A DNA stretch of 64,000 bases from Kitasatospora sp. NBC_01266 (GCF_036242395.1 NZ_CP108458.1:3286001-3350000), one strand, 5' to 3'. Shown: positions 25,408 to 34,146, numbered from the stretch's first letter. Numbers and translations are program-made. The notes: generated by a model from the letters alone, not told the origin.

Positions 25408-26658
25408 ATGGTCTCCCGCACCGCGGCCGCGCTGGTCGCCGCCGCCCCCGCCATCGCCGAGGCGCACTTCAGCGCCGAGGCCCACCCCTACCACCCGACC
25501 CGGGCCCCCGGGGGCTACCTCAACCTGGGCACCGCCGAGAACCGGCTGCTCGGCGACCTGCTCACCGAGCTCGCGGCCCAGGCGCCCCCGTTCACCGCGG
25601 CCGACACCCGCTACGCCCCGCTGCACGGCACCCCGGCCCTGCGCGAGCGGATCGCCGAGCTGCTCAGCACCGGTTACCGCGCGCCGGTCGACCCCGAACA
25701 CCTGGTGCTGGTCAGCGGCGCGACCGCCGCGCTGGACGTGATCGCCAGTGCGCTCTGCGACCCGGGCGAGGCGATCGTGCTGCCCGCCCCCTACTACGGC
25801 GCCTTCGACACCGACCTGGGCGGCCGCTCCGGTGCCCGGCTGATCCCGGTCCCGCTCGCCGCCGACGACGGCTTCGCGCTGCGGACCGGGCCGGTCGAGG
25901 AGGCCCTGCACCGGGCCCGCCGGGCGGGCGTGACGGTCCGCGCGATCGCCCTCGCCTCGCCGTCCAACCCGCTGGGGCAGGTCCACCCGGCGAGCCGGCT
26001 GCGCGAGCTGGCCTCGCTCGCCGCCGCGCACGGGGTCGACCTGATCGGTGACCAGATCTACGCCCACTCGGTCTTCGGCGCCGAGCCGTTCACCGCCCTG
26101 GAGGCGGTCGGCGGTGCCCGGCTGCACACCGTCTGGGGCTTCGCCAAGGACTTCGGCCTGCCCGGCTACAAGGTCGGGGTGCTGCACACCACCGACCCCG
26201 AGGTGCTCGCCGCCGCCCGCGCGCTGGCCTACTTCGCCCCGGTCTCCACCGGCACCCAGGCCTTCCTGGCCCAGCTGCTCGCCGACCCCGGGCGGACGGC
26301 CGGCTTCCTCACCGAGAGCCGCCGGCGACTGGCCGCCTCCTACACGGCCGCCGCCGCCGAGCTCGACCGGCACGGCCTGCGCCACCTGCCCGCCGAGGCC
26401 GGCTGCTCGCTCTGGCTCGACCTGCGCGACCGGCTGCCCGAACCCGGTTTCGACGGCGAGCGGCGGCTCTGGCGCACCGTCTTCGACCGGCTGAAGGTCA
26501 ACATCATGCCCGGCGAGGCGTTCCACAGCCCCGAGCCCGGCTGGTTCCGGCTCTGCCACCCGCTGGACCCGGCGGTGGTGGCCGAAGCGGTGGCCCGACT
26601 CGCCACCCTCCCCCGGCCCGCCGACCGGGCCGGCCTGCTGGAACGGACCCCGTCGTGA
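25408..26658 (+). CDS. ACC-synthase-like fold-type I PLP enzyme
   Basis: 416 residues. Closest in look to 1-aminocyclopropane-1-carboxylate synthases and related aminotransferases: NLGTAENRL (39-47), YAPLHGTPALRERIA, N187 (SPSNPLG), D215 and Y218 around PLP, Schiff-base K247 in GFAKDFGLPGYKVG (ACC synthases have SKDMGLPGFRVG), and EPGWFRLCHP with the carboxylate-binding Arg. It could make ACC from SAM, eliminate or replace at the beta/gamma carbon, or transaminate a kynurenine-type substrate. Sequence alone does not decide. Stop overlaps the next start (GTGA). Confidence 0.85.
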   Translation: MVSRTAAALVAAAPAIAEAHFSAEAHPYHPTRAPGGYLNLGTAENRLLGDLLTELAAQAPPFTAADTRYAPLHGTPALRERIAELLSTGYRAPVDPEHLVLVSGATAALDVIASALCDPGEAIVLPAPYYGAFDTDLGGRSGARLIPVPLAADDGFALRTGPVEEALHRARRAGVTVRAIALASPSNPLGQVHPASRLRELASLAAAHGVDLIGDQIYAHSVFGAEPFTALEAVGGARLHTVWGFAKDFGLPGYKVGVLHTTDPEVLAAARALAYFAPVSTGTQAFLAQLLADPGRTAGFLTESRRRLAASYTAAAAELDRHGLRHLPAEAGCSLWLDLRDRLPEPGFDGERRLWRTVFDRLKVNIMPGEAFHSPEPGWFRLCHPLDPAVVAEAVARLATLPRPADRAGLLERTPS

Positions 26659-27596
26659 GCGCCCCCGGACCGCTGGACCGCTGGTACGAGAGCGCGGGCG
26701 TGCGCACCGGGGTGCGCCGGATGTTCCACGAGGGCGCCGAGCAGGGGCTGGTCTTCTTCCCCGAGGCCCTGGTCCCGCACCTGGCGCACGAGGCGGTCCG
26801 CGCACTGCCCCCCGAGCGGCGGCGCGAGCTGACCATCCGCCACCTCTACCAGTTCCTGATCGCCACCACCCATCTGGAGACCCGGGTGGTCAACCGGGCG
26901 GCCGAGCCGATCGCCAACGGCCGTACCGGCCTGCCGCTGACCACCGCGCTGCGCCAGGACGCCTTCAAGGTCTACTGCGACGAGGGCTACCACGCGCTCT
27001 ACAGCCTGGACCTGGCCGACCAGATCGCCACCGTCACCGGCATCCCGATCCCCGTCCGGGACTACGGCGGCTTCGTCGAGCAGCTGGCCGTCGCGGCCCG
27101 CGAACCGCTGCCGGACCAGCCCGAGCTGGCGGGCCTGCTGCAGGCCGTGGTCTTCGAGACGCTGATCACCGCCGTGCTGAACGAGGTGCCGAACGACACC
27201 ACGGTGGTCCGCCCGGTCCGCGACCTGATGCGGGACCACGCCAAGGACGAGGGCCGCCACCACCGGTTCTTCGCCGCCTTCTTCCAGGAGCTGTGGGCCG
27301 GTCTGACCCCGCAGCTGCGCCGCCGCGCCGCGCTGGCCCTGCCCGACCTGATCCACGCGGCGCTGCGCTGGGACCTCGGCCCGGTCGCGGACTCGCTGCG
27401 GCTGGCCGGCCTCGACGCGGACACCACCCGCGCCGTCCTGGCGGACTGCTTCGCGCCGAGCACCGGCGCGAACCGGATCTCGGAGATCTCCCGATCGACG
27501 CTGCGGCTGTGCGCCTCGGTCGGAGCCTTTGACCTGCCCGGTGTCCGGGAGGCCTTCGCCGCCCGCGGACTCTACGAAGTGGACGAAGGACCATGA
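26655..27596 (+). CDS. AurF-like di-iron N-oxygenase
   Basis: 313 residues with all seven di-iron ligands of AurF (p-aminobenzoate N-oxygenase) in matching order: E75 (HLETRVVN), E110 and H113 (CDEGYH), E168 (VFETL), H195, E199, H202 (DHAKDEGRHH). Spacings are 35, 3, 58, 27, 4 and 3, against 35, 3, 60, 27, 4 and 3 in AurF. AurF oxidises an arylamine to nitro through hydroxylamine and nitroso. Here kynurenine or another amine made by the operon is a plausible substrate. GTG start overlapping the previous stop; its own stop overlaps the next ATG (ATGA). Confidence 0.87.
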   Translation: MSAPGPLDRWYESAGVRTGVRRMFHEGAEQGLVFFPEALVPHLAHEAVRALPPERRRELTIRHLYQFLIATTHLETRVVNRAAEPIANGRTGLPLTTALRQDAFKVYCDEGYHALYSLDLADQIATVTGIPIPVRDYGGFVEQLAVAAREPLPDQPELAGLLQAVVFETLITAVLNEVPNDTTVVRPVRDLMRDHAKDEGRHHRFFAAFFQELWAGLTPQLRRRAALALPDLIHAALRWDLGPVADSLRLAGLDADTTRAVLADCFAPSTGANRISEISRSTLRLCASVGAFDLPGVREAFAARGLYEVDEGP

Positions 27597-28360
27597 CCAC
27601 CACCACCGGTGCCCTGACCTACCGGCAGTACCTGAGGCTCGATCAGCTGCTCGCCCAGCAACTGCCGCACGGCGCTGCGCAGGGCACCGACGAGCTGCTC
27701 TTCATCGCCGTGCACCAGGTGCACGAACTCTGGTTCAAGCTGCTGCTCGACGACCTCGGCACGGCCCGGGACCTGATGCTCGCCGGTGAGCCGCAGCAGG
27801 CCCGCCTGGCCCTGCGCCGCTGCCGCGAGATCGAGCGCACCCTGCTGAGCACCATCGAACTGCTGGACACCCTGGCCCCGGGCGCGTTCCTGGCCTTCCG
27901 GAGCGTGCTGGGCGGTGCCAGCGGCGCGCAGTCGGCGCAGTTCCACGAGGTGGAGCTGCTCTCCGGGGCCACCGCGACGCACCGGCTCGACGCCCTGGAC
28001 TGGCTCACCCCCCTCGAACGCGCCCGGCTGGAGCGGCGGGCCATCGAGCCCACGCTCTGGGACGGCTTCGTCTCGCTGCTCGCCGCGGCCGGCTTCCCGG
28101 TGCTGACGGTCGAACAGCGTCGCACCGCGCTGGCCACCGCGGCCCGGGACCGGCGAAGCCCGGAGCTCGGCGAGCTGGCCGAGGCGCTGCTCGACCACGA
28201 CCAGGCCTGGTCGCTCTGGCGGGCCCGGCACCTGCTGGTGGTGGAGCGGCAGATCGGCCGCCGCCCGGGCACCGGCGGCAGCTCGGGCGCGGACCAGCTG
28301 GCGGCCCGGTCGGGCGAACGGCTCTATCCGGAGCTGTGGGAGTGCCGCAGCCGGTTGTGA
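27593..28360 (+). CDS. Tryptophan 2,3-dioxygenase
   Basis: 255 residues of the haem dioxygenase family, which opens the indole of L-Trp to N-formylkynurenine. Against the Xanthomonas enzyme, the distal H55 corresponds to H41 (FIAVHQVHELWFK), carboxylate-binding R117 to R103 (AFRSVLGG), T254 to T227 and haem-ligand H240 to H213 (WRARHLLVVERQIGRRPGTGGSSG). Y113 is Phe here (F99). The protein is somewhat short, with a compressed middle region. The ATG start overlaps the di-iron gene stop. It is the clearest clue that the cassette starts from tryptophan. Confidence 0.92.
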   Translation: MTTTTGALTYRQYLRLDQLLAQQLPHGAAQGTDELLFIAVHQVHELWFKLLLDDLGTARDLMLAGEPQQARLALRRCREIERTLLSTIELLDTLAPGAFLAFRSVLGGASGAQSAQFHEVELLSGATATHRLDALDWLTPLERARLERRAIEPTLWDGFVSLLAAAGFPVLTVEQRRTALATAARDRRSPELGELAEALLDHDQAWSLWRARHLLVVERQIGRRPGTGGSSGADQLAARSGERLYPELWECRSRL

Positions 28361-28390
28361 CCCACCCGTCCGCGCCGAGAGGGCCAGCCC

Positions 28391-29191
28391 ATGGACAGCC
28401 GCGAGATCCTGACCCGCCCGGCCCCGCCGGTGGACCACACGCTGCGCTACGGCGACCATCCGGACCAGCTGGTCGACCTGCGGGTACCCCCCGGCAGCGG
28501 GCCGGCTCCGCTGCTGGTGCTGCTGCACGGCGGCTTCTGGCGACCGGAGTACGACCGCGCGCACACCGGCCCGCTGGCCAACGCGCTGGCCGCTGCCGGG
28601 CACCTGGTCGCGATCCCCGAGTACCGGCGCTCGGGCTGGCCGGACACCTTCGACGACGTGGCGGCCGCGCTGGACCTGCTGGCCGGGCCGCTGCCCCACC
28701 CGGTGACCGGGCACACCACGCTGGTCGGCCACTCGGCGGGCGGGCACCTGGCCCTCTGGGCGGCCGGACGCCGCCGGCTGCCCGACGACTCGCCCTGGCA
28801 CACCGCCCGGGTCCCGGACGCGGTGGTCGCACTGGCCGGCTGCAGCTGCCTGGACCTGTGCGCGCGGTGGCGGCTCGGCGAGGGGGCGGTGCTCGACCTG
28901 CTCGGCGGTCCGCCCCGGTGGCTGCCCGAGCGCTACGCGGCGGCCGACCCCGCGGCGCTGCTGCCGCTCGGCGTGCCCGTCACGCTGCTGCACGGCGCCG
29001 CGGACCGCCAGGTGCCGCTCGCGATGAGCCGGGCCTACGCGCGGCGGGCCGCGGCCGCGGGCGAGCCGGTGACCCTGCTGGAGCTGGCCCGGATCGACCA
29101 CTTCCAGCTGATCGACCCGGACTCGGCGGCCTGGCCCCACCTGACGGCCGCGCTCGGCCGGCCGGCCCCGGCCGAGCTGCCGGTCAGTTGA
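28391..29191 (+). CDS. Alpha/beta hydrolase, probable kynurenine formamidase
   Basis: 266 residues. The HGGFW box (46-50) matches the HGGxW oxyanion motif of kynurenine formamidases. The nucleophile is S115 (GHSAGGH), with D205 (HGAADRQVP) and H237 (IDHFQLID) completing the triad. Next to a tryptophan 2,3-dioxygenase, hydrolysis of N-formylkynurenine to kynurenine is the natural assignment; a different ester or amide is possible. Last gene of the operon, 30 bases after the dioxygenase. Its 3' end overlaps the convergent yqgE gene by 8 bases. Confidence 0.85.
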   Translation: MDSREILTRPAPPVDHTLRYGDHPDQLVDLRVPPGSGPAPLLVLLHGGFWRPEYDRAHTGPLANALAAAGHLVAIPEYRRSGWPDTFDDVAAALDLLAGPLPHPVTGHTTLVGHSAGGHLALWAAGRRRLPDDSPWHTARVPDAVVALAGCSCLDLCARWRLGEGAVLDLLGGPPRWLPERYAAADPAALLPLGVPVTLLHGAADRQVPLAMSRAYARRAAAAGEPVTLLELARIDHFQLIDPDSAAWPHLTAALGRPAPAELPVS

Positions 29192-29753
29192 GCGTGGGGT
29201 CCTCCGGGTAGGTGGCGAGCATCGCCAGTGCGCCGCGCTGGCGGCGCAGCACCGAGCGCCAGAGCCGCTCGGGGAGCGGGCAGGAGATGTCGCCCGGCTC
29301 GGCGTCCACCAGGTACCAGGCGCCCTCGGCGATCTCCGTCTCCAGCTGGCCGGGTGTCCAGCCCGAGTAGCCGGCGAAGACCCGCAGGCCGCCCAGTTCG
29401 CCGGCCAGCACCTGCGGCGGCGCCTCCAGATCGACCAGCCCGATCGCGCCGTGCACCCGGCGCCAGCCGAGCGGGTCCCCGGGCCCCGGCTCGCCCGGCA
29501 CCACGGCCACCGCGAGCGCCGAGTCCAGGCCCACCGGACCGCCCTGAAAGACCACTTGGGGCGCGCCGGTCAGTTCGGCCCAGCTGTCCAGCACGTCCCC
29601 GACCTCCACCGAGGTCGGCCGGTTCAGGACCACGCCGAGGGCGCCCTGCTCGTCATGGTCCAGCAGCAGCACCACCGACCGGGCGAAGTTCGGATCGGTG
29701 AGCACCGGGGTCGCCACGAGCAGCCGGCCGGTGTGGGAGAGGGCCGCGGTCAT
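29184..29753 (-). CDS. YqgE/AlgH family protein
   Basis: 189 residues with the family signatures GRLLVATPVLTDPNFARSVVLLLDHDEQGALGVVLNRPT near the N-terminus, FQGGPVG, and GYSGWTPGQLETEIAEGAWYLVDA in the C-terminal half. The structure is known for homologues, but the biochemical role is not settled. ATG at 29753 is used; an ATG three codons upstream is also possible. The gene converges on, and overlaps, the hydrolase. Confidence 0.92.
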   Translation of the reverse strand: MTAALSHTGRLLVATPVLTDPNFARSVVLLLDHDEQGALGVVLNRPTSVEVGDVLDSWAELTGAPQVVFQGGPVGLDSALAVAVVPGEPGPGDPLGWRRVHGAIGLVDLEAPPQVLAGELGGLRVFAGYSGWTPGQLETEIAEGAWYLVDAEPGDISCPLPERLWRSVLRRQRGALAMLATYPEDPTLN

Positions 29754-30012
29754 GCAACACATGATCCCGCAGCAGGCGGTGAAACCTCCACCGCGCCGCG
29801 CCTCACCCGCCCGGCGGACAGCGTGGCCGGCTTCCACCCTAAGAGAGCATGATCACCACGAGAACGACAGGGAACCGTTCAAGCGGCTACTACCATCTAC
29901 CAGAGGTGGCGCCCGTGCGGCCCGAGCCGTACGTCCGCCGGTCCTACCTCTCTCCCCCCAGTCACGACGCGCCCCCCGTCGCCGCGGCTGCGAACCCCGG
30001 ATTGCGAGAACG

Positions 30013-31359
30013 ATGACCGACGACGTCCTGCTGGTGCACGGCGGAAACCCGCTGGAAGGCGAGATCCGTGTCCGCGGCGCCAAGAACCTGGTGCCCAAGG
30101 CGATGGTCGCGGCCCTGCTCGGCCAGGGTCCCAGCAGACTGCGCAACGTTCCGGACATCCGCGACGTCAAGGTGGTCCGCGGCCTGCTCCAGCTGCACGG
30201 CGTCACGGTGCGCAGCGGCGAGGAGGAGGGCGAGCTGATCCTCGACCCCTCGCACGTGGAGAGCGCCAACGTCGCCGACATCGACGCGCACGCCGGCTCC
30301 TCGCGGATCCCGATCCTGTTCTGCGGCCCGCTGCTGCACCGCCTCGGCCACGCCTTCATCCCGGGCCTGGGCGGCTGCGACATCGGCGGCCGGCCGGTCG
30401 ACTTCCACTTCGAGGTGCTGCGCCAGTTCGGCGCCAGCATCGAGAAGCACCCGCAGGGCACCTACCTGGCCGCCGCGCAGCGGCTGCGCGGCACCAAGAT
30501 CGAGCTGCCCTACCCCTCGGTCGGCGCCACCGAGCAGGTGCTGCTCACCGCCGTGCTCGCCGAGGGCGACACCGAGCTGCGCAACGCGGCCATCGAGCCG
30601 GAGATCGTCGACCTGATCTGCGTGCTGCAGAAGATGGGCGCGATCATCTCCATGGGCACCGACCGGACCATCCTGATCACCGGGGTGGACGAGCTCGGCG
30701 GCTACAACCACCGGGCGCTGCCGGACCGCCTGGAGGCGGCCTCGTGGGCCTGCGCGGCGCTGGCCACCAAGGGCGACATCTACGTCCGCGGCGCCCGCCA
30801 GCTGGAGATGATGACCTTCCTCAACACCTTCCGGAAGGTCGGCGGCGCCTTCGCGGTGGACGACGAGGGCATCCGCTTCTGGCACCCGGGCGGCGAGCTG
30901 AACGCGATCGCCCTGGAGACCGACGTGCACCCGGGTTTCCAGACCGACTGGCAGCAACCGCTGGTGGTCGCGCTGACCCAGGCGGCCGGCCTGTCGATCG
31001 TGCACGAGACGGTCTACGAGTCGCGGCTCGGCTTCACCTCCGCGCTCAACCAGATGGGCGCACACATTCAGCTCTACCGGGAGTGCCTGGGCGGCACGCC
31101 CTGCCGCTTCGGGCAGCGCAACTTCCTGCACTCCGCGGTGGTCTCCGGCCCGTCCAAGCTGCTCGGCGGCGAGCTGGTGATCCCGGACCTGCGCGGCGGC
31201 TTCTCGTACCTGATCGCGGCACTGGCCGCCGAGGGCACCTCGACGGTGCACGGGATCTCGCTGATCAACCGGGGCTACGAGAACTTCATGGACAAGCTGC
31301 GTGAGCTGGGCGCGCACGTGGAGCTGCCCAGCGAGCAGACGCTGCTCGCCGCGGTCTGA
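30013..31359 (+). CDS. murA: UDP-N-acetylglucosamine 1-carboxyvinyltransferase
   Basis: 448 residues. Transfers enolpyruvate from PEP to UDP-GlcNAc, the first committed step of peptidoglycan synthesis. The EPSP-synthase-like fold has K24-N25 (GAKNLVPKA) and the active-site loop GLGGCDIGGRPVDFH with C122, the Cys that fosfomycin alkylates (mycobacteria carry Asp there). The C-terminal loop LINRGYENFMDKLRELGA is present. Upstream in-frame codons back to 29698 overlap the yqgE 5' end and were excluded. Confidence 0.93.
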   Translation: MTDDVLLVHGGNPLEGEIRVRGAKNLVPKAMVAALLGQGPSRLRNVPDIRDVKVVRGLLQLHGVTVRSGEEEGELILDPSHVESANVADIDAHAGSSRIPILFCGPLLHRLGHAFIPGLGGCDIGGRPVDFHFEVLRQFGASIEKHPQGTYLAAAQRLRGTKIELPYPSVGATEQVLLTAVLAEGDTELRNAAIEPEIVDLICVLQKMGAIISMGTDRTILITGVDELGGYNHRALPDRLEAASWACAALATKGDIYVRGARQLEMMTFLNTFRKVGGAFAVDDEGIRFWHPGGELNAIALETDVHPGFQTDWQQPLVVALTQAAGLSIVHETVYESRLGFTSALNQMGAHIQLYRECLGGTPCRFGQRNFLHSAVVSGPSKLLGGELVIPDLRGGFSYLIAALAAEGTSTVHGISLINRGYENFMDKLRELGAHVELPSEQTLLAAV

Positions 31360-31395
31360 GGCCGCGCAAGCGCCGCCGGAGCGCTGTGGAACGTT

Positions 31396-31427
31396 GAAGG
31401 GGCCGCCCCCGCCAGGGCGGCCCCTTC
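31396..31427 (+). terminator. Terminator after murA
   Basis: Perfect 13-bp inverted repeat (31396-31408 with 31415-31427, loop of 6), 37 bases after the murA stop. Confidence 0.75.
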
Positions 31428-31516
31428 CGCGTGGCAGACACCCCGCCAGGCGTGTCCTCGCCACGCACCGGCACTCGGGGGGGGTTGGGTGCCGGTGGTC
31501 CTCGGTACTGCCCGTG

Positions 31517-31735
31517 CTACCCGTGCCGCCCGTGGCGGCCGTCCTGGCGCGGGTGGTGGCGGTGCCGCAGCAGGGCGTGCACCAGCTCGCTGCCGGGGTG
31601 GAGCAGGGCCGCGTGCCCCCGCTCCGCCCGGTCCGGCGCGGGGGCCTGCTCGGCCGCGGCGGGCAGCGCGTACAGCACGCCGCCGAGCGCGGCGGCTGCC
31701 AGGCCCAGCGCGGCCGCCTTCCACAGGTGTCTCAT
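31517..31735 (-). CDS. Small secreted protein with His/Arg-rich tail
   Basis: 72 residues from ATG at 31735: an N-terminal signal peptide ([19 protein letters not shown] to about residue 28, cleavage near ALPAAAEQ), then a short charged region ending in HRHHPRQDGRHGRHG, seven His and six Arg within about 20 residues. Reminiscent of small metal-binding or surface-active exported peptides, but no family is recognised. The ribosome site is weak. It lies downstream of HU on the same strand, separated by a strong terminator. Confidence 0.5.
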   Translation of the reverse strand: MRHLWKAAALGLAAAALGGVLYALPAAAEQAPAPDRAERGHAALLHPGSELVHALLRHRHHPRQDGRHGRHG

Positions 31736-31824
31736 GGCCACAGGCTGCCAGCCGCCGGATGAGCGAATGATGAGGAAGCGCGCGGCCCCGGCCACCGGAC
31801 GGCGGGGCGGTCCCGGAAAACAGC

Positions 31825-31864
31825 GGAGCGGGGGTGGTCCGGCGAACCGGACCACCCCCGCTCC
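31825..31864 (-). terminator. Terminator after the HU gene
   Basis: Perfect 18-bp inverted repeat (31825-31842 with 31847-31864) with a CGAA-type tetraloop, 9 bases after the HU stop. Confidence 0.8.
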
Positions 31865-31872
31865 ACGGGAGA

Positions 31873-32154
31873 TCAGACGCCCTTGGCGGCTTCCTTGAGC
31901 TTGGAACCGGCGCTCACCTTGGCGCTGTAACCGGCCGCGATCTGGATCGGCTCGCCGGTCTGCGGGTTGCGGGCGGTACGGGCGGCGCGGTGGGTCCGCT
32001 CGAAGGTCAGGAAACCGGGGATGGTGACCTTCTCGTCACCCTTGGCCACGACCTCGCCCACAACCTCGGCGAAGGCCGCCAGAACGGCGTCGGCGTCCTT
32101 GCGGGTCACCTCGGCGCGGTCGGCCAGAGCGGCCACCAGCTCACTGCGGTTCAT
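31873..32154 (-). CDS. hup: HU-family nucleoid DNA-binding protein
   Basis: 93 residues, the standard HU length: MNRSELVAALADRAEVTRKDADAVL dimerisation helices, GFLTFERTHRAARTARNPQTGEPIQIAAGYSAKVSAGSKLK with the beta-arm Pro (NPQTG) that intercalates DNA. A good AGGAG site lies 5 nt before the ATG. It corresponds to the short HupA type, without the Lys-rich tail of HupS-type paralogues. It follows the malic enzyme gene, with a 516-base gap containing a terminator. Confidence 0.95.
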   Translation of the reverse strand: MNRSELVAALADRAEVTRKDADAVLAAFAEVVGEVVAKGDEKVTIPGFLTFERTHRAARTARNPQTGEPIQIAAGYSAKVSAGSKLKEAAKGV

Positions 32155-32670
32155 GTGTACTCCTGTGGTCTGTTCGTTGCGGTGTGCGGGGGCCCATCGG
32201 TCATCCCTCCGGAGGCACCCGGCTGGGCCGCTGGTCCGCACACTGTGCTCGTTCAGGCGGCTGGTGGTAGGGGCCCGGCTCGTGTCCCGGGCCGCGCACC
32301 GTGTCAGTGCCTGCCACGTGCCTGCCTGGGAACGAATCCTGCCCTTACCGGCCCTGAGAAAGCGAATCGGGCCTCGGCCGTCCACCCCGAACGGCGCCCT
32401 CCCCACGCAGCTGTGACGCTCCGTCGGCGCCGGCTGACCGACGCGGGCGGCGGCCGGGAACGACTCGCCGAGTGGTTGGGGGACGTTCCGTACTTGTCGG
32501 ACACGCCTGCCCCGTGCAGGGCTACCGTACGCCCTGACGGGGACAAGCCCAAACACGCCCTTCCCCTTGTGTCGCAAGGGATCGGACCAGGTCGACGCCG
32601 GAAGGGGCGGTATTCGGCCAGGTGATCGACTGGATACCGCCCCCGGAGCACTCCGTTGACCGGAGCTGAC
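32155..32670. other. Intergenic region between malic enzyme and HU
   Basis: About 515 bases. The malic enzyme terminator (32604-32643) lies at its right end, and the remainder must hold the HU promoter, giving HU a long upstream region. A minus-strand frame stays open across it into HU, but its composition (Arg/Gly/Pro, no motif) speaks against coding. Confidence 0.45.
32604..32643 (-). terminator. Terminator after malic enzyme
   Basis: GGGGCGGTAT (32604-32613) pairs with ATACCGCCCC (32634-32643), with inner CCA/TGG pairing, 27 bases after the malic enzyme stop. Confidence 0.7.
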
Positions 32671-34146
32671 TCAGAGCTTGACCACCGGGAAAGCCGCGGT
32701 GTCGAGGGTCCCGACGATGCCCGGGGTGGGCCGCGAGGGGGCCTGCTCGGTCGAACCGGCGGCGGCCAGCGCGGCCTCCCGGACGGCGGCGGCGACCGTC
32801 TTGGCCACGTCCGGATGGAAGACGCTGGGGATGATGTAGTTCGCGTTCAGCTGGTCGTCCAGCACGGTCGCGGCCAGCGCGCGGGCCGCGGCGATCATCA
32901 TCTCGGTGTTCACCGTACGGCTCTGCGCGTCCAGCAGGCCGCGGAAGACACCCGGGAAGACCAGCACGTTGTTGATCTGGTTCGGGAAGTCACTGCGGCC
33001 GGTGGCGACCACGGCGGCGGTCTGCCGGGCGACCGCCGGGTCGACCTCCGGGTCCGGGTTGGCCAGCGCGAAGACGATCGCGTTGTCCGCCATCGAGGCG
33101 ATGTCGTCGCCGTCCAGCACGTTCGGGGCGGAGACGCCGATGAAGACGTCGGCGTCGGCCACCGCCTCCTTGAGGCTGCCGGTGCGGCCCGAGCGGTTGG
33201 TGTGCTCGGCGATCCAGCGCAGCGAGTCGTTCAGGTCGTCCCGGCCGCCGTGCACCACGCCGTGCACGTCGGCCACGGTGGCGTGCTCGACACCGGCGGC
33301 CAGCAGCAGCTTCAGGATCGCGGTGCCGGCCGCGCCGGCGCCGGACATGACCACCCGGATGTCGCCGATCTCCTTGCCGACCACCCGCAGCGCGTTGGTC
33401 AGCGCGGCCAGCACCACGATCGCGGTGCCGTGCTGGTCGTCGTGGAAGACCGGGATGTCCAGCGCCTCGCGCAGCCGGGCCTCGATCTCGAAGCAGCGCG
33501 GCGCGGAGATGTCCTCCAGGTTGATGCCGGCGAAGCCGGGGGCGATCGCCTTGACGATCGCGACGATCTCGTCGGCGTCCTGGGTGTCCAGGCAGATCGG
33601 CCAGGCGTCGATGCCGGCGAAGCGCTTGAACAGGGCCGCCTTGCCCTCCATCACCGGCAGCGCGGCCTGCGGGCCGATGTTGCCCAGGCCCAGCACCGCC
33701 GAGCCGTCGGTGACCACGGCGACGCTGTTGCGCTTGATGGTCAGGCGGCGGGCGTCCTCGGGGTTCTCGGCGATCGCCATGCAGACCCGGGCCACGCCGG
33801 GGGTGTAGATCATGCTCAGGTCGTCGCGGTTGCGGATCGGCAGCTTCGAGGACATCTCGATCTTGCCGCCGAGGTGCATCAGGAAGGTACGGTCCGAGAC
33901 CTTGCCGATCGTCACGCCGTCGATCGCGCGCAGCTTCTCGACGATCTCCTCGCCGTGCGCCACCGAGGCGGCCGCCACCGTCACGTCGATCCGCAACGCC
34001 TCCAGACCCGAGGCCGTGACGTCCAGACCGGTCACCGACCCGCCGGAGGACTCCACGGCCGTGGTGATGTTGCTGACCGCGCTGCCACTGGCCGGAACCT
34101 CCAGCCGCACCGTGATCGAGTTGGAGACACTGGGCACCGTCGCCAT
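32671..34146 (-). CDS. NAD(P)-dependent malic enzyme with N-terminal ACT domain
   Basis: 491 residues; decarboxylates malate to pyruvate, linking the TCA cycle to pyruvate and NAD(P)H. An ACT-like regulatory domain (about 10-85, [18 protein letters not shown]...GLEALRIDV) precedes the malic domain ([50 protein letters not shown]) and the Rossmann domain ([32 protein letters not shown]). The ACT domain suggests allosteric control by an amino acid. The ATG at 34146 has a good AAGGA site; upstream codons are non-coding. Confidence 0.94.
   Translation of the reverse strand: MATVPSVSNSITVRLEVPASGSAVSNITTAVESSGGSVTGLDVTASGLEALRIDVTVAAASVAHGEEIVEKLRAIDGVTIGKVSDRTFLMHLGGKIEMSSKLPIRNRDDLSMIYTPGVARVCMAIAENPEDARRLTIKRNSVAVVTDGSAVLGLGNIGPQAALPVMEGKAALFKRFAGIDAWPICLDTQDADEIVAIVKAIAPGFAGINLEDISAPRCFEIEARLREALDIPVFHDDQHGTAIVVLAALTNALRVVGKEIGDIRVVMSGAGAAGTAILKLLLAAGVEHATVADVHGVVHGGRDDLNDSLRWIAEHTNRSGRTGSLKEAVADADVFIGVSAPNVLDGDDIASMADNAIVFALANPDPEVDPAVARQTAAVVATGRSDFPNQINNVLVFPGVFRGLLDAQSRTVNTEMMIAAARALAATVLDDQLNANYIIPSVFHPDVAKTVAAAVREAALAAAGSTEQAPSRPTPGIVGTLDTAAFPVVKL

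Noticed and set aside
27593..28360. Loss of the substrate-binding Arg in the tryptophan dioxygenase (His in the QSAQFH segment)
   Set aside because: Counting from the distal His shows that the carboxylate-binding Arg of the Xanthomonas enzyme corresponds to R103 in AFRSVLGG, which is present.
32155..32577. Minus-strand frame fused upstream of HU
   Set aside because: HU proteins begin with the MNRSEL-type sequence at 32154, where a good AGGAG site lies; the upstream part has no motif.
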